From: Enterobacter mori LMG 25706
GTDB lineage: Bacteria; Pseudomonadota; Gammaproteobacteria; Enterobacterales; Enterobacteriaceae
Direction: 5' to 3'
NCBI RefSeq assembly: GCF_000211415.1
Contig: NZ_GL890775.1
Span: 940,190-982,804 of the forward strand
DNA: 42,615 nt
The notes beneath the pieces are model-generated. The model saw nothing but the letters and a program-made list of their open reading frames with translations. It was not told where the DNA came from and made no database searches. This document shows positions 22,572 through 31,522 of the stretch, in pieces. The position numbers and the translations under genes are program-made. Positions within the stretch are counted from its first letter, which is position 1, and every line of letters begins with the position of its first letter.

Positions 22572-24673
22572 TGGCAAAGCGGGCATCCGCCAGGGACATC
22601 CGCCGCGATGTCTCCGGTATTTTACGAGCCCCGCGTCGTATGCCGGTGGCCGATGCGGTCAGTACTTATATGCGCGTGCCAATGGGGGCGGGAAACTCAG
22701 TTCCATGGGATCCGGATCTGGCACCCTATGTGATTGAGCCGATGAACTGCCTTGCATCGCGTGAATACGATGCGGTGGTGTTTGTGGGCCCGGCGCGAAC
22801 GGGTAAAACCATCGGGCTCATTGACGGCTGGATTGTTTATAACATTGTCTGCGATCCGGCAGATATGCTTGTGATTCAGGTATCTGAGGAAAAAGCTCGC
22901 GAGCATTCCAAAAAACGCCTGGACCGTACTTTTCGCTGTAGCCCTGAAGTTAAAACCCGGCTAAGCCCAAGACGTAACGATAACAACGTCTACGACCGTA
23001 CATTCCGCGCCGGTAACTATCTGAAGCTTGGCTGGCCATCCGTCAATATCATGTCGTCCTCGGACTATAAGAGTGTGGCGCTGACGGATTATGACCGCTT
23101 TCCGGAAGATATCGACGGGGAGGGGGATGCTTTTTCACTGGCATCGAAGCGTACCACGACATTCATGTCCTCCGGGATGACGCTGGTTGAAAGCTCGCCC
23201 GGGAGGGATATCAGAGACACAAAATGGCGGCGTTCCACGCCCCATGAAGCCCCTCCGACCACCGGAATTTTATCGCTCTATAACCGTGGTGACCGCCGTC
23301 GTCTTTACTGGCCATGCCCCCATTGCGGCGAATATTTCCAGCCGGAAATGGACAATATGACCGGGTACCGCGACAGCAGCGATCCTGTGCTTGCCAGCGA
23401 AGCGGCTTTTCTACAGTGCCCGGCCTGTAAAGGCAGGATCACACCGGACATGAAGCGTGCGCTTAACATGAAATGTGTCTGGCTCCGGGACGGGCAAACC
23501 ATCGACAGGAAAGGCCTGGTTAGCGGTGATGGCCGTCGTTCCCGTATTGCCTCCTTCTGGATGGAAGGTCCGGCAGCTGCTTACCAGACCTGGGCGCAGC
23601 TTATTTATAAGTTCCTGACCGCCGAGCAGGAATATGAATCCACGCGCAGCGAAGAAACCCTGAAGACGGTGATCAACACCGATTTCGGCAGGCCCTATTT
23701 GCCGCGGGCCAGCATGGAGCAGCGTAAAAGTGAATTGCTCGAGCAGCGTGCCGAAGAAGTCCCAAAACGTTCGGTACCCGATGGCGTGCAGTTCCTCACT
23801 GCGACCGTGGACGTGCAGGCCGGGCGCAACCGGCGCTTTGTTGTGCAGATTACGGGTTATGGAAGTATGGGTGAGCGCTGGATAGTTGACCGTTACAACA
23901 TCCGGCATTCGCTGCGCTGCGACGGCAACGGGGAAAGCATTCAGGTGGATCCGGCGAGCTATCCGGAGGACTGGGATCTTTTACTCACCGACGTCTTTGA
24001 TAAAACGTGGCCACTCGCAGCTGACCCGTCAAAGGGCATGCGGCTGATGTCGATGGCCGTGGACTCAGGGGGTGAAGATGGCGTGACGGATAATGCCTAC
24101 AAATTCTGGCGCAGATGTCGCCGTGAGGGGCTGGGTAAGCGTATCTATCTCTTCAAGGGGGACAGCGTCAGGCGCAGCAAACTTATCCAGCGAACGTTTC
24201 CCGACAACACGGGCAGATCAACGCGCCGCGCACAGGCGACGGGTGATGTGCCTCTTTATCTTCTCCAGACCGATGCCCTTAAAGACCGGGTGAATAATGC
24301 GCTGTGGCGAGATTCACCCGGCCCTGGCTATGTGCATTTCCCCGCCTGGCTGGGCAGCTGGTTCTATGACGAACTGACGTATGAGGAACGCTCGAATGAA
24401 GGGAAATGGAGTAAGCCCGGCCGGGGCGCAAACGAAGCATTTGACCTGCTCGTTTATGCCGACGCGCTCGCCATCCTTAGTGGTTACGAAAAAATCAAAT
24501 GGCCGTCAGCTCCTGAGTGGGCACGGCGGGAAACGTGGATCGAGGACACGCAGACGGAAACTGGCGAAATGCCATCCCCGCCGCCTGCGCCGAAATCTAA
24601 ATCAAAACCAAAACGTGAGAAGCCCGTAACCGAGCAGGCTAATCCGTGGTCTTCGCCAGGAGGTTGGGTGTGA
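22571..24673 (+). CDS. Terminase large subunit (lambda gpA family)
   Basis: 700 residues. The packaging ATPase Walker A is GPARTGKT (73-80), and DRTFRCSPEVKTRLSP and MSSSDYKSVALTDYDRFPED follow as the translocation motifs with the acidic Walker B (DYDRFPED). Four Cys (CPHCGEYF and CPACKG, about 244-285) form a zinc ribbon. The C-terminal nuclease domain begins near FLTATVDVQAGRNRRFVVQI (about 408-427) and cuts cos. Length is close to lambda gpA. Confidence 0.95.
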   Translation: MAKRASARDIRRDVSGILRAPRRMPVADAVSTYMRVPMGAGNSVPWDPDLAPYVIEPMNCLASREYDAVVFVGPARTGKTIGLIDGWIVYNIVCDPADMLVIQVSEEKAREHSKKRLDRTFRCSPEVKTRLSPRRNDNNVYDRTFRAGNYLKLGWPSVNIMSSSDYKSVALTDYDRFPEDIDGEGDAFSLASKRTTTFMSSGMTLVESSPGRDIRDTKWRRSTPHEAPPTTGILSLYNRGDRRRLYWPCPHCGEYFQPEMDNMTGYRDSSDPVLASEAAFLQCPACKGRITPDMKRALNMKCVWLRDGQTIDRKGLVSGDGRRSRIASFWMEGPAAAYQTWAQLIYKFLTAEQEYESTRSEETLKTVINTDFGRPYLPRASMEQRKSELLEQRAEEVPKRSVPDGVQFLTATVDVQAGRNRRFVVQITGYGSMGERWIVDRYNIRHSLRCDGNGESIQVDPASYPEDWDLLLTDVFDKTWPLAADPSKGMRLMSMAVDSGGEDGVTDNAYKFWRRCRREGLGKRIYLFKGDSVRRSKLIQRTFPDNTGRSTRRAQATGDVPLYLLQTDALKDRVNNALWRDSPGPGYVHFPAWLGSWFYDELTYEERSNEGKWSKPGRGANEAFDLLVYADALAILSGYEKIKWPSAPEWARRETWIEDTQTETGEMPSPPPAPKSKSKPKREKPVTEQANPWSSPGGWV

Positions 24674-24885
24674 ACCCAGCAGATATTCAAAACATGATCG
24701 ACCGCTACGCTGCAGCCGAGTTGTCTGTTCTGGAGGGGAAATCAATCACTTTCAACGGGCAGCAGATGACGCTCGAAAACCTGTCGGAAATCAGAAAAGG
24801 CCGTCAGGAATGGGAGCGACGACTGGCTACGCTCAATAACAAACACCGCGGGCGACCCGGCTACAGGCTGGCGAGGTTTGGATGA
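24670..24885 (+). CDS. Head-tail connector gpW-like protein
   Basis: 71 residues starting at a GTG overlapping the terminase stop (GTGTGA). The pattern MIDRYAAAELSVLEGKSITF then EIRKGRQEWERRLATL matches the gpW family, needed to close filled heads and let tails join. Basic C-terminus. Its stop overlaps the portal ATG by four bases. Confidence 0.85.
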   Translation: MNPADIQNMIDRYAAAELSVLEGKSITFNGQQMTLENLSEIRKGRQEWERRLATLNNKHRGRPGYRLARFG

Positions 24886-26381
24886 GTTTTTTAGATGATG
24901 CGATAGGCCTGTTTTCACCAGGCTGGAAAGCCTCACGCCTGCGTGCCCGCGCAGTTATTAAGGCGTATGAGGCGGTAAAGCAAACGCGTACCCACAAAGC
25001 CCAGAAGGAAAATCGTTCAGCCGATCAGCTCAGCCAGATGGGGGCGGTTTCACTGAGGCAGCAGGCGCGCTGGCTGGACAACAACCACGATCTGGTGATT
25101 GGCGTTTTCGACAAGCTGGAAGAAAGGGTGGTGGGTGCGAAGGGCATCATAGTTGAACCGCATCCGATGCTGACTAACGGGAAGATAGCTAAAAAGCTGG
25201 CCACTGATATCCGCAGAAAGTGGGGCGAATGGTCCGTAAGACCCGATGTTACAACCCAGTTTACCCGCCCCATGCTGGAGCGGCTGATGCTGCGAACGTG
25301 GCTCCGGGACGGTGAGGTATTTGCTCAGCTGGTTCGCGGTACCGGAAATGGTCTTCAGCCGGTTGCTGGCGTGCCGTTCTGGCTGGAAGCGCTGGAGCCG
25401 GACTTCGTGCCGATGAACAGCGATGCCGCCACCCAGCTCAATCAGGGCGTTTTTGTCGATAACTGGGGGCGCCCGAAAAAATATCAGGTCTATAAAAGCC
25501 TGCCAGTATCCGGGCGTCAGTTCGATACCAAAGAGATAGATGCAGAAAACATGCTTCATCTCAAATTTACACGACGCCTGCACCAGACCCGCGGAACGTC
25601 TCTATTGTCAGGTGTTCTGATGCGTCTGAGCGCGCTGAAAGAGTACGAGGACTCGGAGCTTACCGCTGCCAGAATTGCTGCCGCACTCGGCATGTATATC
25701 AAAAAAGGCGACGGACAGAGCTTCGAGTCTGATTCCAGCAGCGATGACCGCGAGCTGATGATTCAGCCCGGTATGCTCTATGACGAGCTGCAGGCCGGGG
25801 AAGAAATCGGGATGATTAAATCCGATCGCCCGAACCCTAACCTCGAGTCGTTTCGTAACGGACAGCTGCGTGCCGTGTCCGCCGGCAGTCGCCTCAGCTT
25901 TTCCAGCACATCCAGAAACTACAACGGAACGTACAGTGCCCAGCGGCAGGAGCTTGTCGAGTCAACCGACGGATATCTGATTCTTCAGGACTGGTTCATC
26001 GGTTCAGTGACCCGGCCCATGTACCGGGCCTGGCTGAAGATGGCTATTGCTGCCGGAGAAATCAAGCTGCCGAGAGGCATCGATATGGACTCGCTTTATA
26101 ACGCGGTTTATTCGGGGCCCGTTATGCCGTGGATTGATCCCGTTAAAGAAGCGAATGCCTGGAAAACGCAGATCCGCGGCGGTGCTGCTACTGAATCCGA
26201 CTGGATACGTGCCAGCGGTCGCAACCCGGATGATGTTAAGTCACGCCGTAAAGCGGAGGTTGACGAGAACCGTGAACAGGGCCTGGTGTTTGACACCGAC
26301 CCCGCCAATGATAAAGGAGGCACCAGTGCCGAAGCCAAAGAACCGGGCGCGCCACCGTCCGAAAGCCAGCGCAAAAAGTAA
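24882..26381 (+). CDS. Portal protein (lambda gpB family)
   Basis: 499 residues forming the dodecameric portal of the head through which DNA is packaged. Family blocks are RARAVIKAYEAVKQTRTHKA near the start, RTWLRDGEVFAQLVRGTGNG, LHLKFTRRLHQTRGTSLLSG and AVSAGSRLSFSSTSRNYNGT. Size agrees with lambda gpB. The following protease-capsid gene starts inside its last 56 bases. Confidence 0.95.
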   Translation: MSFLDDAIGLFSPGWKASRLRARAVIKAYEAVKQTRTHKAQKENRSADQLSQMGAVSLRQQARWLDNNHDLVIGVFDKLEERVVGAKGIIVEPHPMLTNGKIAKKLATDIRRKWGEWSVRPDVTTQFTRPMLERLMLRTWLRDGEVFAQLVRGTGNGLQPVAGVPFWLEALEPDFVPMNSDAATQLNQGVFVDNWGRPKKYQVYKSLPVSGRQFDTKEIDAENMLHLKFTRRLHQTRGTSLLSGVLMRLSALKEYEDSELTAARIAAALGMYIKKGDGQSFESDSSSDDRELMIQPGMLYDELQAGEEIGMIKSDRPNPNLESFRNGQLRAVSAGSRLSFSSTSRNYNGTYSAQRQELVESTDGYLILQDWFIGSVTRPMYRAWLKMAIAAGEIKLPRGIDMDSLYNAVYSGPVMPWIDPVKEANAWKTQIRGGAATESDWIRASGRNPDDVKSRRKAEVDENREQGLVFDTDPANDKGGTSAEAKEPGAPPSESQRKK

Positions 26382-28341
26382 TTCGTGGTTCCGCATGCAG
26401 GCCAGCAATAACAGCGAGGCCGACATTTTTATCTATGACGAAATCGGGTACTGGGGCGTAACGGCGAAACAGTTCGTCAATGATCTCCGGGCACTTGGGG
26501 ACGTCACCCACATCAACCTTTATATCAACTCGCCCGGTGGTGATGTCTTCGACGGTATTGCTATTTATAACGCGCTGAAGCACCACGGCGCGGCGATTAC
26601 CGTGCATATCGACGGTCTCGCGGCCTCCATGGCCTCGGTGATTGCGATGGTAGGCAATCCGGTCATCATGCCTGAAAACACGATGATGATGATCCATAAG
26701 CCCTGGGGGTTTGCTGGTGGTGACGCGAGCGATATGCGCGACTATGCGGATCTTCTCGACAAGGTTGAATCCGTTCTTATCCCGGCTTATGCGCAGAAAA
26801 CCGGAAAATCCACCGAAGAAATTGCGGCAATGCTGGAGGACGAAACCTGGATGAACGGCAGCGAGTGCCTTGAACTGGGTTTTGCCGACCAGGTGACACC
26901 ATCCCTTCAGGCTATGGCCTGTATTCATTCAAAACGTATTGAGGAATTTGAAAAAATGCCAAAAAGCATTCGCAACATGATCACCCCGCCGCGCAACACT
27001 ACCCAGCGTGACCCGGTTATTACCCAGCCTCAGGCACCGCAGGCAAAAACAGACCCGGCACCGGATGAAAATGTGATCCGCGCGCAGGTGTTGGCTGAGC
27101 AGAAAGCCCGTGTTAACGCTATCGGCGATCTCTTTGCCATGTTCGGCAATAAGCACATGGAACTGCAGAATCAGTGTGTGGCCGACCCTGATTGTTCCGT
27201 CGATAAGGCGAAAGATTTGCTGCTGGCAGAACTCGGTAAAACGGCCACGCCGTCCAATAAAACCACCCAGCCGCATATTCATGCGGGCAATGGTAACTTC
27301 GTCGCGGATGGTATTCGCCAGGCACTGATGGCGCGTGCCGGGTTCGAAGGTCAGGAGCGGGATAACGTTTATAACGGTATGACGCTGCGCGAGTATGCGC
27401 GTATGGCCCTGACTGAAAAAGGTATCGGCGTGGCCAGCTACAACCCGATGCAGATGGTTGCCCTGGCGCTGACCCACAGCACCTCGGACTTTGGCAACAT
27501 TCTGCTTGATGTTGCGAACCAAGCGCTGATTCAGGGCTGGGACGAGGCGCAGGAAACCTTCGAACAGTGGACCAAAAAAGGCCAGCTGTCGGACTTCAAA
27601 ACGGCGCATCGTGTCGGCATGGGTGGTTTCCCTTCTCTGCGACAGGTTCGCGAAGGGGCTGAGTACAAGTACATCACTACCAGTGACAAAGGCGAAACCA
27701 TCGCGCTTGCCACGTATGGTGAAATCTTCTCAGTAACCCGCCAGGCGATCATCAACGACGATCTGAACCAGCTTACCGACGTACCGATGAAGATGGGGCG
27801 CGCGGCGAAAGCAACGATTGGCGATCTGGTTTACGCCATTCTGACCAAAAACCCGAAACTCTCAGACGGAAAGGCGCTGTTCCATGCCGATCACAAGAAC
27901 CTGAGCTCGGGCGCAATTTCTGTGGCCAGCCTGGACGAATCGCGCAAGCTGATGCGTCTGCAGAAGGAGGGGGAGCGAACCCTGAATATCCGTCCGGCCT
28001 ACATGCTGGTGCCCGTCGCCCTGGAAACTCTGGCAAATCAGACCATCAAGTCGGCCAGTGTTAAAGGTGCAGACATCAATGCCGGGATCGTTAACCCTAT
28101 CCAGAACTTTGCAGAAGTCATTGCCGAACCACGCCTGGATGAAGCTGATGCGAAAGCCTGGTATCTGGCTGCCGCGAAGGGCACCGACACCATCGAGGTC
28201 GCTTATCTCAACGGCGTCGACACGCCATACATCGATCAGCAGGAAGGCTTCACCACTGATGGTATCGCCACGAAAGTGCGTATTGATGCTGGTGTGGCGC
28301 CGCTGGACTATCGCGGCATGACCAAATCCTCTGGTCAGTAA
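26326..28341 (+). CDS. ClpP-type prohead protease fused to major capsid protein
   Basis: 671 residues from a GTG inside the portal gene, with AAAGGAGG five bases upstream. The N-terminal part (about 25-205) is a ClpP/S49-like protease: INSPGGDVFDGIAIYNALK, nucleophile Ser101 in DGLAASMASV and His124 in MMIHKPWG. After a linker, residues about 330-671 are an HK97-fold capsid protein resembling Mu gpT (TTSDKGETIALATYGEIFSV, DGKALFHADHKNL). The protease must be cut away, leaving capsid subunits for the head. In lambda the two functions are separate genes (C and E). Confidence 0.93.
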   Translation: MPKPKNRARHRPKASAKSNSWFRMQASNNSEADIFIYDEIGYWGVTAKQFVNDLRALGDVTHINLYINSPGGDVFDGIAIYNALKHHGAAITVHIDGLAASMASVIAMVGNPVIMPENTMMMIHKPWGFAGGDASDMRDYADLLDKVESVLIPAYAQKTGKSTEEIAAMLEDETWMNGSECLELGFADQVTPSLQAMACIHSKRIEEFEKMPKSIRNMITPPRNTTQRDPVITQPQAPQAKTDPAPDENVIRAQVLAEQKARVNAIGDLFAMFGNKHMELQNQCVADPDCSVDKAKDLLLAELGKTATPSNKTTQPHIHAGNGNFVADGIRQALMARAGFEGQERDNVYNGMTLREYARMALTEKGIGVASYNPMQMVALALTHSTSDFGNILLDVANQALIQGWDEAQETFEQWTKKGQLSDFKTAHRVGMGGFPSLRQVREGAEYKYITTSDKGETIALATYGEIFSVTRQAIINDDLNQLTDVPMKMGRAAKATIGDLVYAILTKNPKLSDGKALFHADHKNLSSGAISVASLDESRKLMRLQKEGERTLNIRPAYMLVPVALETLANQTIKSASVKGADINAGIVNPIQNFAEVIAEPRLDEADAKAWYLAAAKGTDTIEVAYLNGVDTPYIDQQEGFTTDGIATKVRIDAGVAPLDYRGMTKSSGQ

Positions 28342-28363
28342 AAAACAGTCCTGACAAACAGAC

Positions 28364-28382
28364 GCCCGTAAGGGCTTTTTTT
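28364..28382 (+). terminator. Weak terminator-like hairpin after the capsid gene
   Basis: GCCC-GTAA-GGGC (28364-28375) followed by seven Ts. The stem has only four pairs. Confidence 0.5.
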
Positions 28383-28423
28383 ATACCTGAAACCAGCCCC
28401 GCAAGGGGCTGAATGGAGAAGTT

Positions 28424-28750
28424 ATGGCTAAGAACTATGCGCAGGACGGGAAAACGATCCCTCTGGTAAACGGCGGTGCAACCGATGTTCACAGCGGCGA
28501 CCCGGTTGTTGTTGGAAAACTTATCGCGGTGGCAATTACCGATATCCCGGCTGGCGATACCGGGGACGGTTTTACTGAGGGTGTTTTCCTTCTGCCAAAA
28601 GTATCCGCAGATGCGGTTACTGCCGGGGCGCAGGTGTATCTGAAGGACGGCAAAATCACGATCGAAGAAACGGACGCCGTTGCCGCGGGCATCGCCTGGG
28701 AAGATGCAGGGGCAAACACCACCGTTGTTGAAGTTAAGATCAATGCCTAA
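28424..28750 (+). CDS. Capsid cement/decoration protein (DUF2190)
   Basis: 108-residue all-beta protein (IPLVNGGATDVHSGDPVVVG, then TGDGFTEGVFLLPKV and AGAQVYLKDGKITIEE) of the DUF2190 cement family, corresponding in place to lambda gpD. It would bind the expanded shell and stabilise it against packed DNA. The stop overlaps the next start by eight bases. Confidence 0.85.
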   Translation: MAKNYAQDGKTIPLVNGGATDVHSGDPVVVGKLIAVAITDIPAGDTGDGFTEGVFLLPKVSADAVTAGAQVYLKDGKITIEETDAVAAGIAWEDAGANTTVVEVKINA

Positions 28751-29018
28751 CCCCTTTGACCGGATGGCGGCGCGCATGGACGCGGCCACCATAAAAAAGA
28801 TGGGAAAGACAGCGATCATCAATGGCAGCAGCTATGACGTTGTTCCAGCCGATCAACTCGAGGAAATGGGACCATTGTCGGGAACAGGTACTTCGCTGGT
28901 GGTTTTCTCTGAGCTTTACCAGCCACGCCGAAACGACAGCGTCGATTACGACGGTAAGAACCTGACCGTTACCCGCTATGACATGTTCAACGGAAAACCC
29001 CGCATCCATCTCGAATGA
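28743..29018 (+). CDS. Head-tail attachment protein, gpFII-like
   Basis: 91 residues: MPNPFDRMAARMDAATIKKM, then VVFSELYQPRRNDSVDYDGK and LTVTRYDMFNGKPRIHLE. Length and position (between cement and gpZ) agree with lambda gpFII, which forms the surface joining head and tail. Similar proteins are often named 'ATP-binding sugar transporter-like' in error. The family call rests on place and pattern. Confidence 0.7.
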   Translation: MPNPFDRMAARMDAATIKKMGKTAIINGSSYDVVPADQLEEMGPLSGTGTSLVVFSELYQPRRNDSVDYDGKNLTVTRYDMFNGKPRIHLE

Positions 29019-29027
29019 GGAGGCTCT

Positions 29028-29606
29028 ATGTCTGTGAAAGGACTGGAAAGGGCTATTCAGAACCTGAACAGCCTCAGCCGGTTAATCGTTCCTGAGGCAA
29101 CCGCAAAAGCACTAAACCGGGTGGCCAGCAGAACGATAAGCCAGGGGAGCAAAGCTGTAGCGAAAGAAGCAACAGTTGATGATAACCGGAAAAAGGGGCT
29201 TCCGGTTCGTCTGGTCCGCCAGCGTTCCCGTCTGCGCAAGGCCCGTCACGATCGCCCGGTCGCGTCGATAAAAATCAACCGCGGTAATCTTCCTGCGATA
29301 AAGCTCGGCACGGCGCGCGTCCGGCTCTCGCGTAAAAAAGGGGCCAGAAACGGAGCGGGCAGCGTCCTTAAAATCGGGCCCTATACCTTTCGTAACGCTT
29401 TTATCCAACAGCTCTCGAACGGGCGCTGGCAGGTCATGCGGCGCGTAGGCCAGGCCCGTTATCCGATTGATGTGGTCAAAGTTCCTCTTGAGACACCGCT
29501 CACCGTGGCCTTCACCGCTATTTCAAAGCGCATTATTGAAAGCGATATGCCCAAAGAACTTTCCGCAGCCCTGAAAAACCAACTGAGGATCCACCTGAAG
29601 CGATGA
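29028..29606 (+). CDS. Minor tail protein gpZ-like
   Basis: 192 residues, strongly basic in the middle (RLVRQRSRLRKARHDRP), with PEATAKALNRVASRTISQGS near the start and RVGQARYPIDVVKVPLETPL towards the end, the Phage Z pattern. It is the tail completion protein needed for DNA positioning in the tail. AGGAGG precedes the ATG. Overlaps gpU by four bases (ATGA). Confidence 0.9.
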   Translation: MSVKGLERAIQNLNSLSRLIVPEATAKALNRVASRTISQGSKAVAKEATVDDNRKKGLPVRLVRQRSRLRKARHDRPVASIKINRGNLPAIKLGTARVRLSRKKGARNGAGSVLKIGPYTFRNAFIQQLSNGRWQVMRRVGQARYPIDVVKVPLETPLTVAFTAISKRIIESDMPKELSAALKNQLRIHLKR

Positions 29607-30004
29607 ACAGACACAGCGCAATTCGTGCAGCCATTCTGGCAAAACTGAAAGCCGAGATCACCGACACGGTCACCTGGTTTGACGGGCGCCCTGTTTTTCT
29701 TGAAGAGCAGGATCTCCCTGCCGTGGCTGTATACCTTTCTGACGCGGAGTACACCGGCGATTCGCTTGACGAAGATTCGTGGCAGGCGGTTGTTCACATC
29801 GAGGTATTTCTTAAAGCCTCCAGCCCCGACAGCGCGCTTGATTCCTGGATGGAAGAGAAAGTGTATCCGGCAATGGCCTTCATCCCGGGTCTGACCGAAC
29901 TGGTCGAGACGTTCACCCCGCAGGGTTATGACTATCAGCGGGATGATGAAATGGCCACCTGGGGTTCAGTCGATTTCACGTACTTAATCACCTATTCAAT
30001 TTAA
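29603..30004 (+). CDS. Tail terminator gpU-like
   Basis: 133 residues: RHSAIRAAILAKLKAEITDT at the start, EEQDLPAVAVYLSDAEYTGD and QAVVHIEVFLKASSPDSALD in the centre, GSVDFTYLITYSI at the end. This matches gpU, which caps the tail tube when it reaches its final length. It lies in the Z-U-V order of lambda. Confidence 0.9.
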   Translation: MNRHSAIRAAILAKLKAEITDTVTWFDGRPVFLEEQDLPAVAVYLSDAEYTGDSLDEDSWQAVVHIEVFLKASSPDSALDSWMEEKVYPAMAFIPGLTELVETFTPQGYDYQRDDEMATWGSVDFTYLITYSI

Positions 30005-30013
30005 GAGGTACTT

Positions 30014-30757
30014 ATGCCTACTCCAAACCCGCTGGCCCCCGTGAAAGGTGCCGGTACCACCCTCTGGCTTTACACCGGAACGGGCAACGCTTTCGCTAAC
30101 CCACTCTCGGATATCGACTGGAACCGCCTGGCGAAAATTAAAGAGCTGACGCCGGGCGAAATGACCGCCGAATCGTATGACGACACTTACCTCGACGACG
30201 AGGATGCCGACTGGAACGCGACGGCCCAGGGGGCAAAATCTGCTGGCGATACCTCGTTCACCCTCGCCTGGAAGCCGGGCGAAGAAGGGCAAAAAGACCT
30301 TGTCGCATGGTTTATTGATGGCTCAGTACGTTATTACAAAATCAAATACCCGAACGGTACCGTCGACGTTTTCCGCGGCTGGTGCAGCAGCCTGGGTAAA
30401 GCCATTCCGGCAAAAGAGGTCATTACCCGTACAGCGAAAATCACCAATACCGGCAAGCCGGAACTTGCAGAAGAAAGCGGGACCCCGAATATCCCCGTGA
30501 CCGGCGTTACGCTCGATAAAGCCACGGCAAGCGTGGCCGTCGGCGCAACCACAACGCTCAATGTGACGGTTAACCCTGCCAGTGCCTCAGATACCTCGTT
30601 CCGCGTGGCAACCTCCGACGGGGCAAAAGCAACGGTCACCGTTAGCGGCAACGCGATCACCGTCACCGGCGTGGCGGCAGGCACCGCTGACGTTATTGTT
30701 ATGACCAGCGACGGTAATTTCGTTGCGGTCTGCAAAGTCACCGTAACTGCAGCGTAA
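30014..30757 (+). CDS. Major tail tube protein gpV-like with Ig-like (BIG_2) domain
   Basis: 247 residues. Residues about 1-150 form the tube subunit ([40 protein letters not shown]). Residues about 160-247 form a BIG_2 immunoglobulin-like domain ([39 protein letters not shown]). Lambda gpV has the same two-part design, the Ig domain decorating the tail surface and possibly helping to hold the cell. AAGAGG precedes the ATG. Confidence 0.93.
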   Translation: MPTPNPLAPVKGAGTTLWLYTGTGNAFANPLSDIDWNRLAKIKELTPGEMTAESYDDTYLDDEDADWNATAQGAKSAGDTSFTLAWKPGEEGQKDLVAWFIDGSVRYYKIKYPNGTVDVFRGWCSSLGKAIPAKEVITRTAKITNTGKPELAEESGTPNIPVTGVTLDKATASVAVGATTTLNVTVNPASASDTSFRVATSDGAKATVTVSGNAITVTGVAAGTADVIVMTSDGNFVAVCKVTVTAA

Positions 30758-30767
30758 GGAAGGACGC

Positions 30768-31199
30768 ATGTTTCTGAAAAAAGAGAAGTTCACCTGGCAA
30801 ACAGAATCCCTGACCATCTTCGAGCTGTCGGCGCTGCAGCGTATTGAGTACATCACGTTTATGGCCGCAGAGGAAAAGGCCGTCAGCGCTGACAGCGACG
30901 GCATCAGCGATCAGGAAATGACGGCCAGGCTGATAGGCTCAAATATTCGCTGCGGTGCGCGTTTGATCGCGATGTCTTTGTGGCATAACGATCCGGCTGG
31001 CACGGATGTGGAAACGCTTTATCAGCAGGTGCTTAGCGGCTGGCCGCCAGAGGCGATCGGTAAAGCAGAAATGGAAATAAAGCTGCTCTCCGGCATGCTC
31101 GTTCCGGTTGAGGATGACAACGCTGCCGATCCGGATGCCTCAGCGGAGGCCGAAAGCGCTGAACCCGTTACGGCGGAAAAGCCCTTGCCAGCGAGCTGA
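30768..31199 (+). CDS. Tail assembly chaperone gpG-like
   Basis: 143 residues: FLKKEKFTWQTESLTIFELS, then LQRIEYITFMAAEEKAV and NIRCGARLIAMSLWHNDP. It coats the tape measure before tube assembly. The C-terminal part is acidic and alanine-rich. A -1 shift near 31175-31181 would give the gpG-T fusion. Intact in its own frame, ending TGA at 31197. Confidence 0.9.
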   Translation: MFLKKEKFTWQTESLTIFELSALQRIEYITFMAAEEKAVSADSDGISDQEMTARLIGSNIRCGARLIAMSLWHNDPAGTDVETLYQQVLSGWPPEAIGKAEMEIKLLSGMLVPVEDDNAADPDASAEAESAEPVTAEKPLPAS

Positions 31200-31522
31200 A
31201 GTTTGTCCTGAATCTGGCGCGCGAGTTCGGGCGACCCGACTGGCGCGCCATGCTGGCTGGAATGACTTCCAGTGAGCTGGGCGACTGGCACCAGTTCTAC
31301 CGGGAGCATTATTTTCAGGACGCGCAGCTCGATGCGCATTTCTCAGAGCTGCTTTATTCCATCTCCACTCTTTTCTTCCGCGACCCGGAACTTACCCCCG
31401 CACATTTCAGCCTGCTTTCTCCTTCCGGTATCGTCATCAGCGATGACGAGCCGGATGATGATGCGCTGATGGCCGCAGCTGAGGGGATAACAGGAGGTAT
31501 CCGATATGGCCCAGCAGATTAG
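31175..31522 (+). CDS. gpT part of the frameshifted G-T chaperone
   Basis: In the -1 frame relative to gpG, translation continues from GGAAAAG (31175-31181) into [20 protein letters not shown], then [20 protein letters not shown], clearly the T domain, to a stop at 31520. There is no separate ribosome site. The slip heptamer differs from the lambda GGGAAAG: Lys AAG can re-pair to AAA, but GAA to GGA mispairs at the middle base. gpGT recruits the tube protein to the tape measure. The final bases overlap gpH. Confidence 0.8.
   Translation, partial: GKALASELKFVLNLAREFGRPDWRAMLAGMTSSELGDWHQFYREHYFQDAQLDAHFSELLYSISTLFFRDPELTPAHFSLLSPSGIVISDDEPDDDALMAAAEGITGGIRYGPAD

Noticed and set aside
26929..27609. 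226-codon minus-strand frame
   Set aside because: Shadow of the protease-capsid gene.
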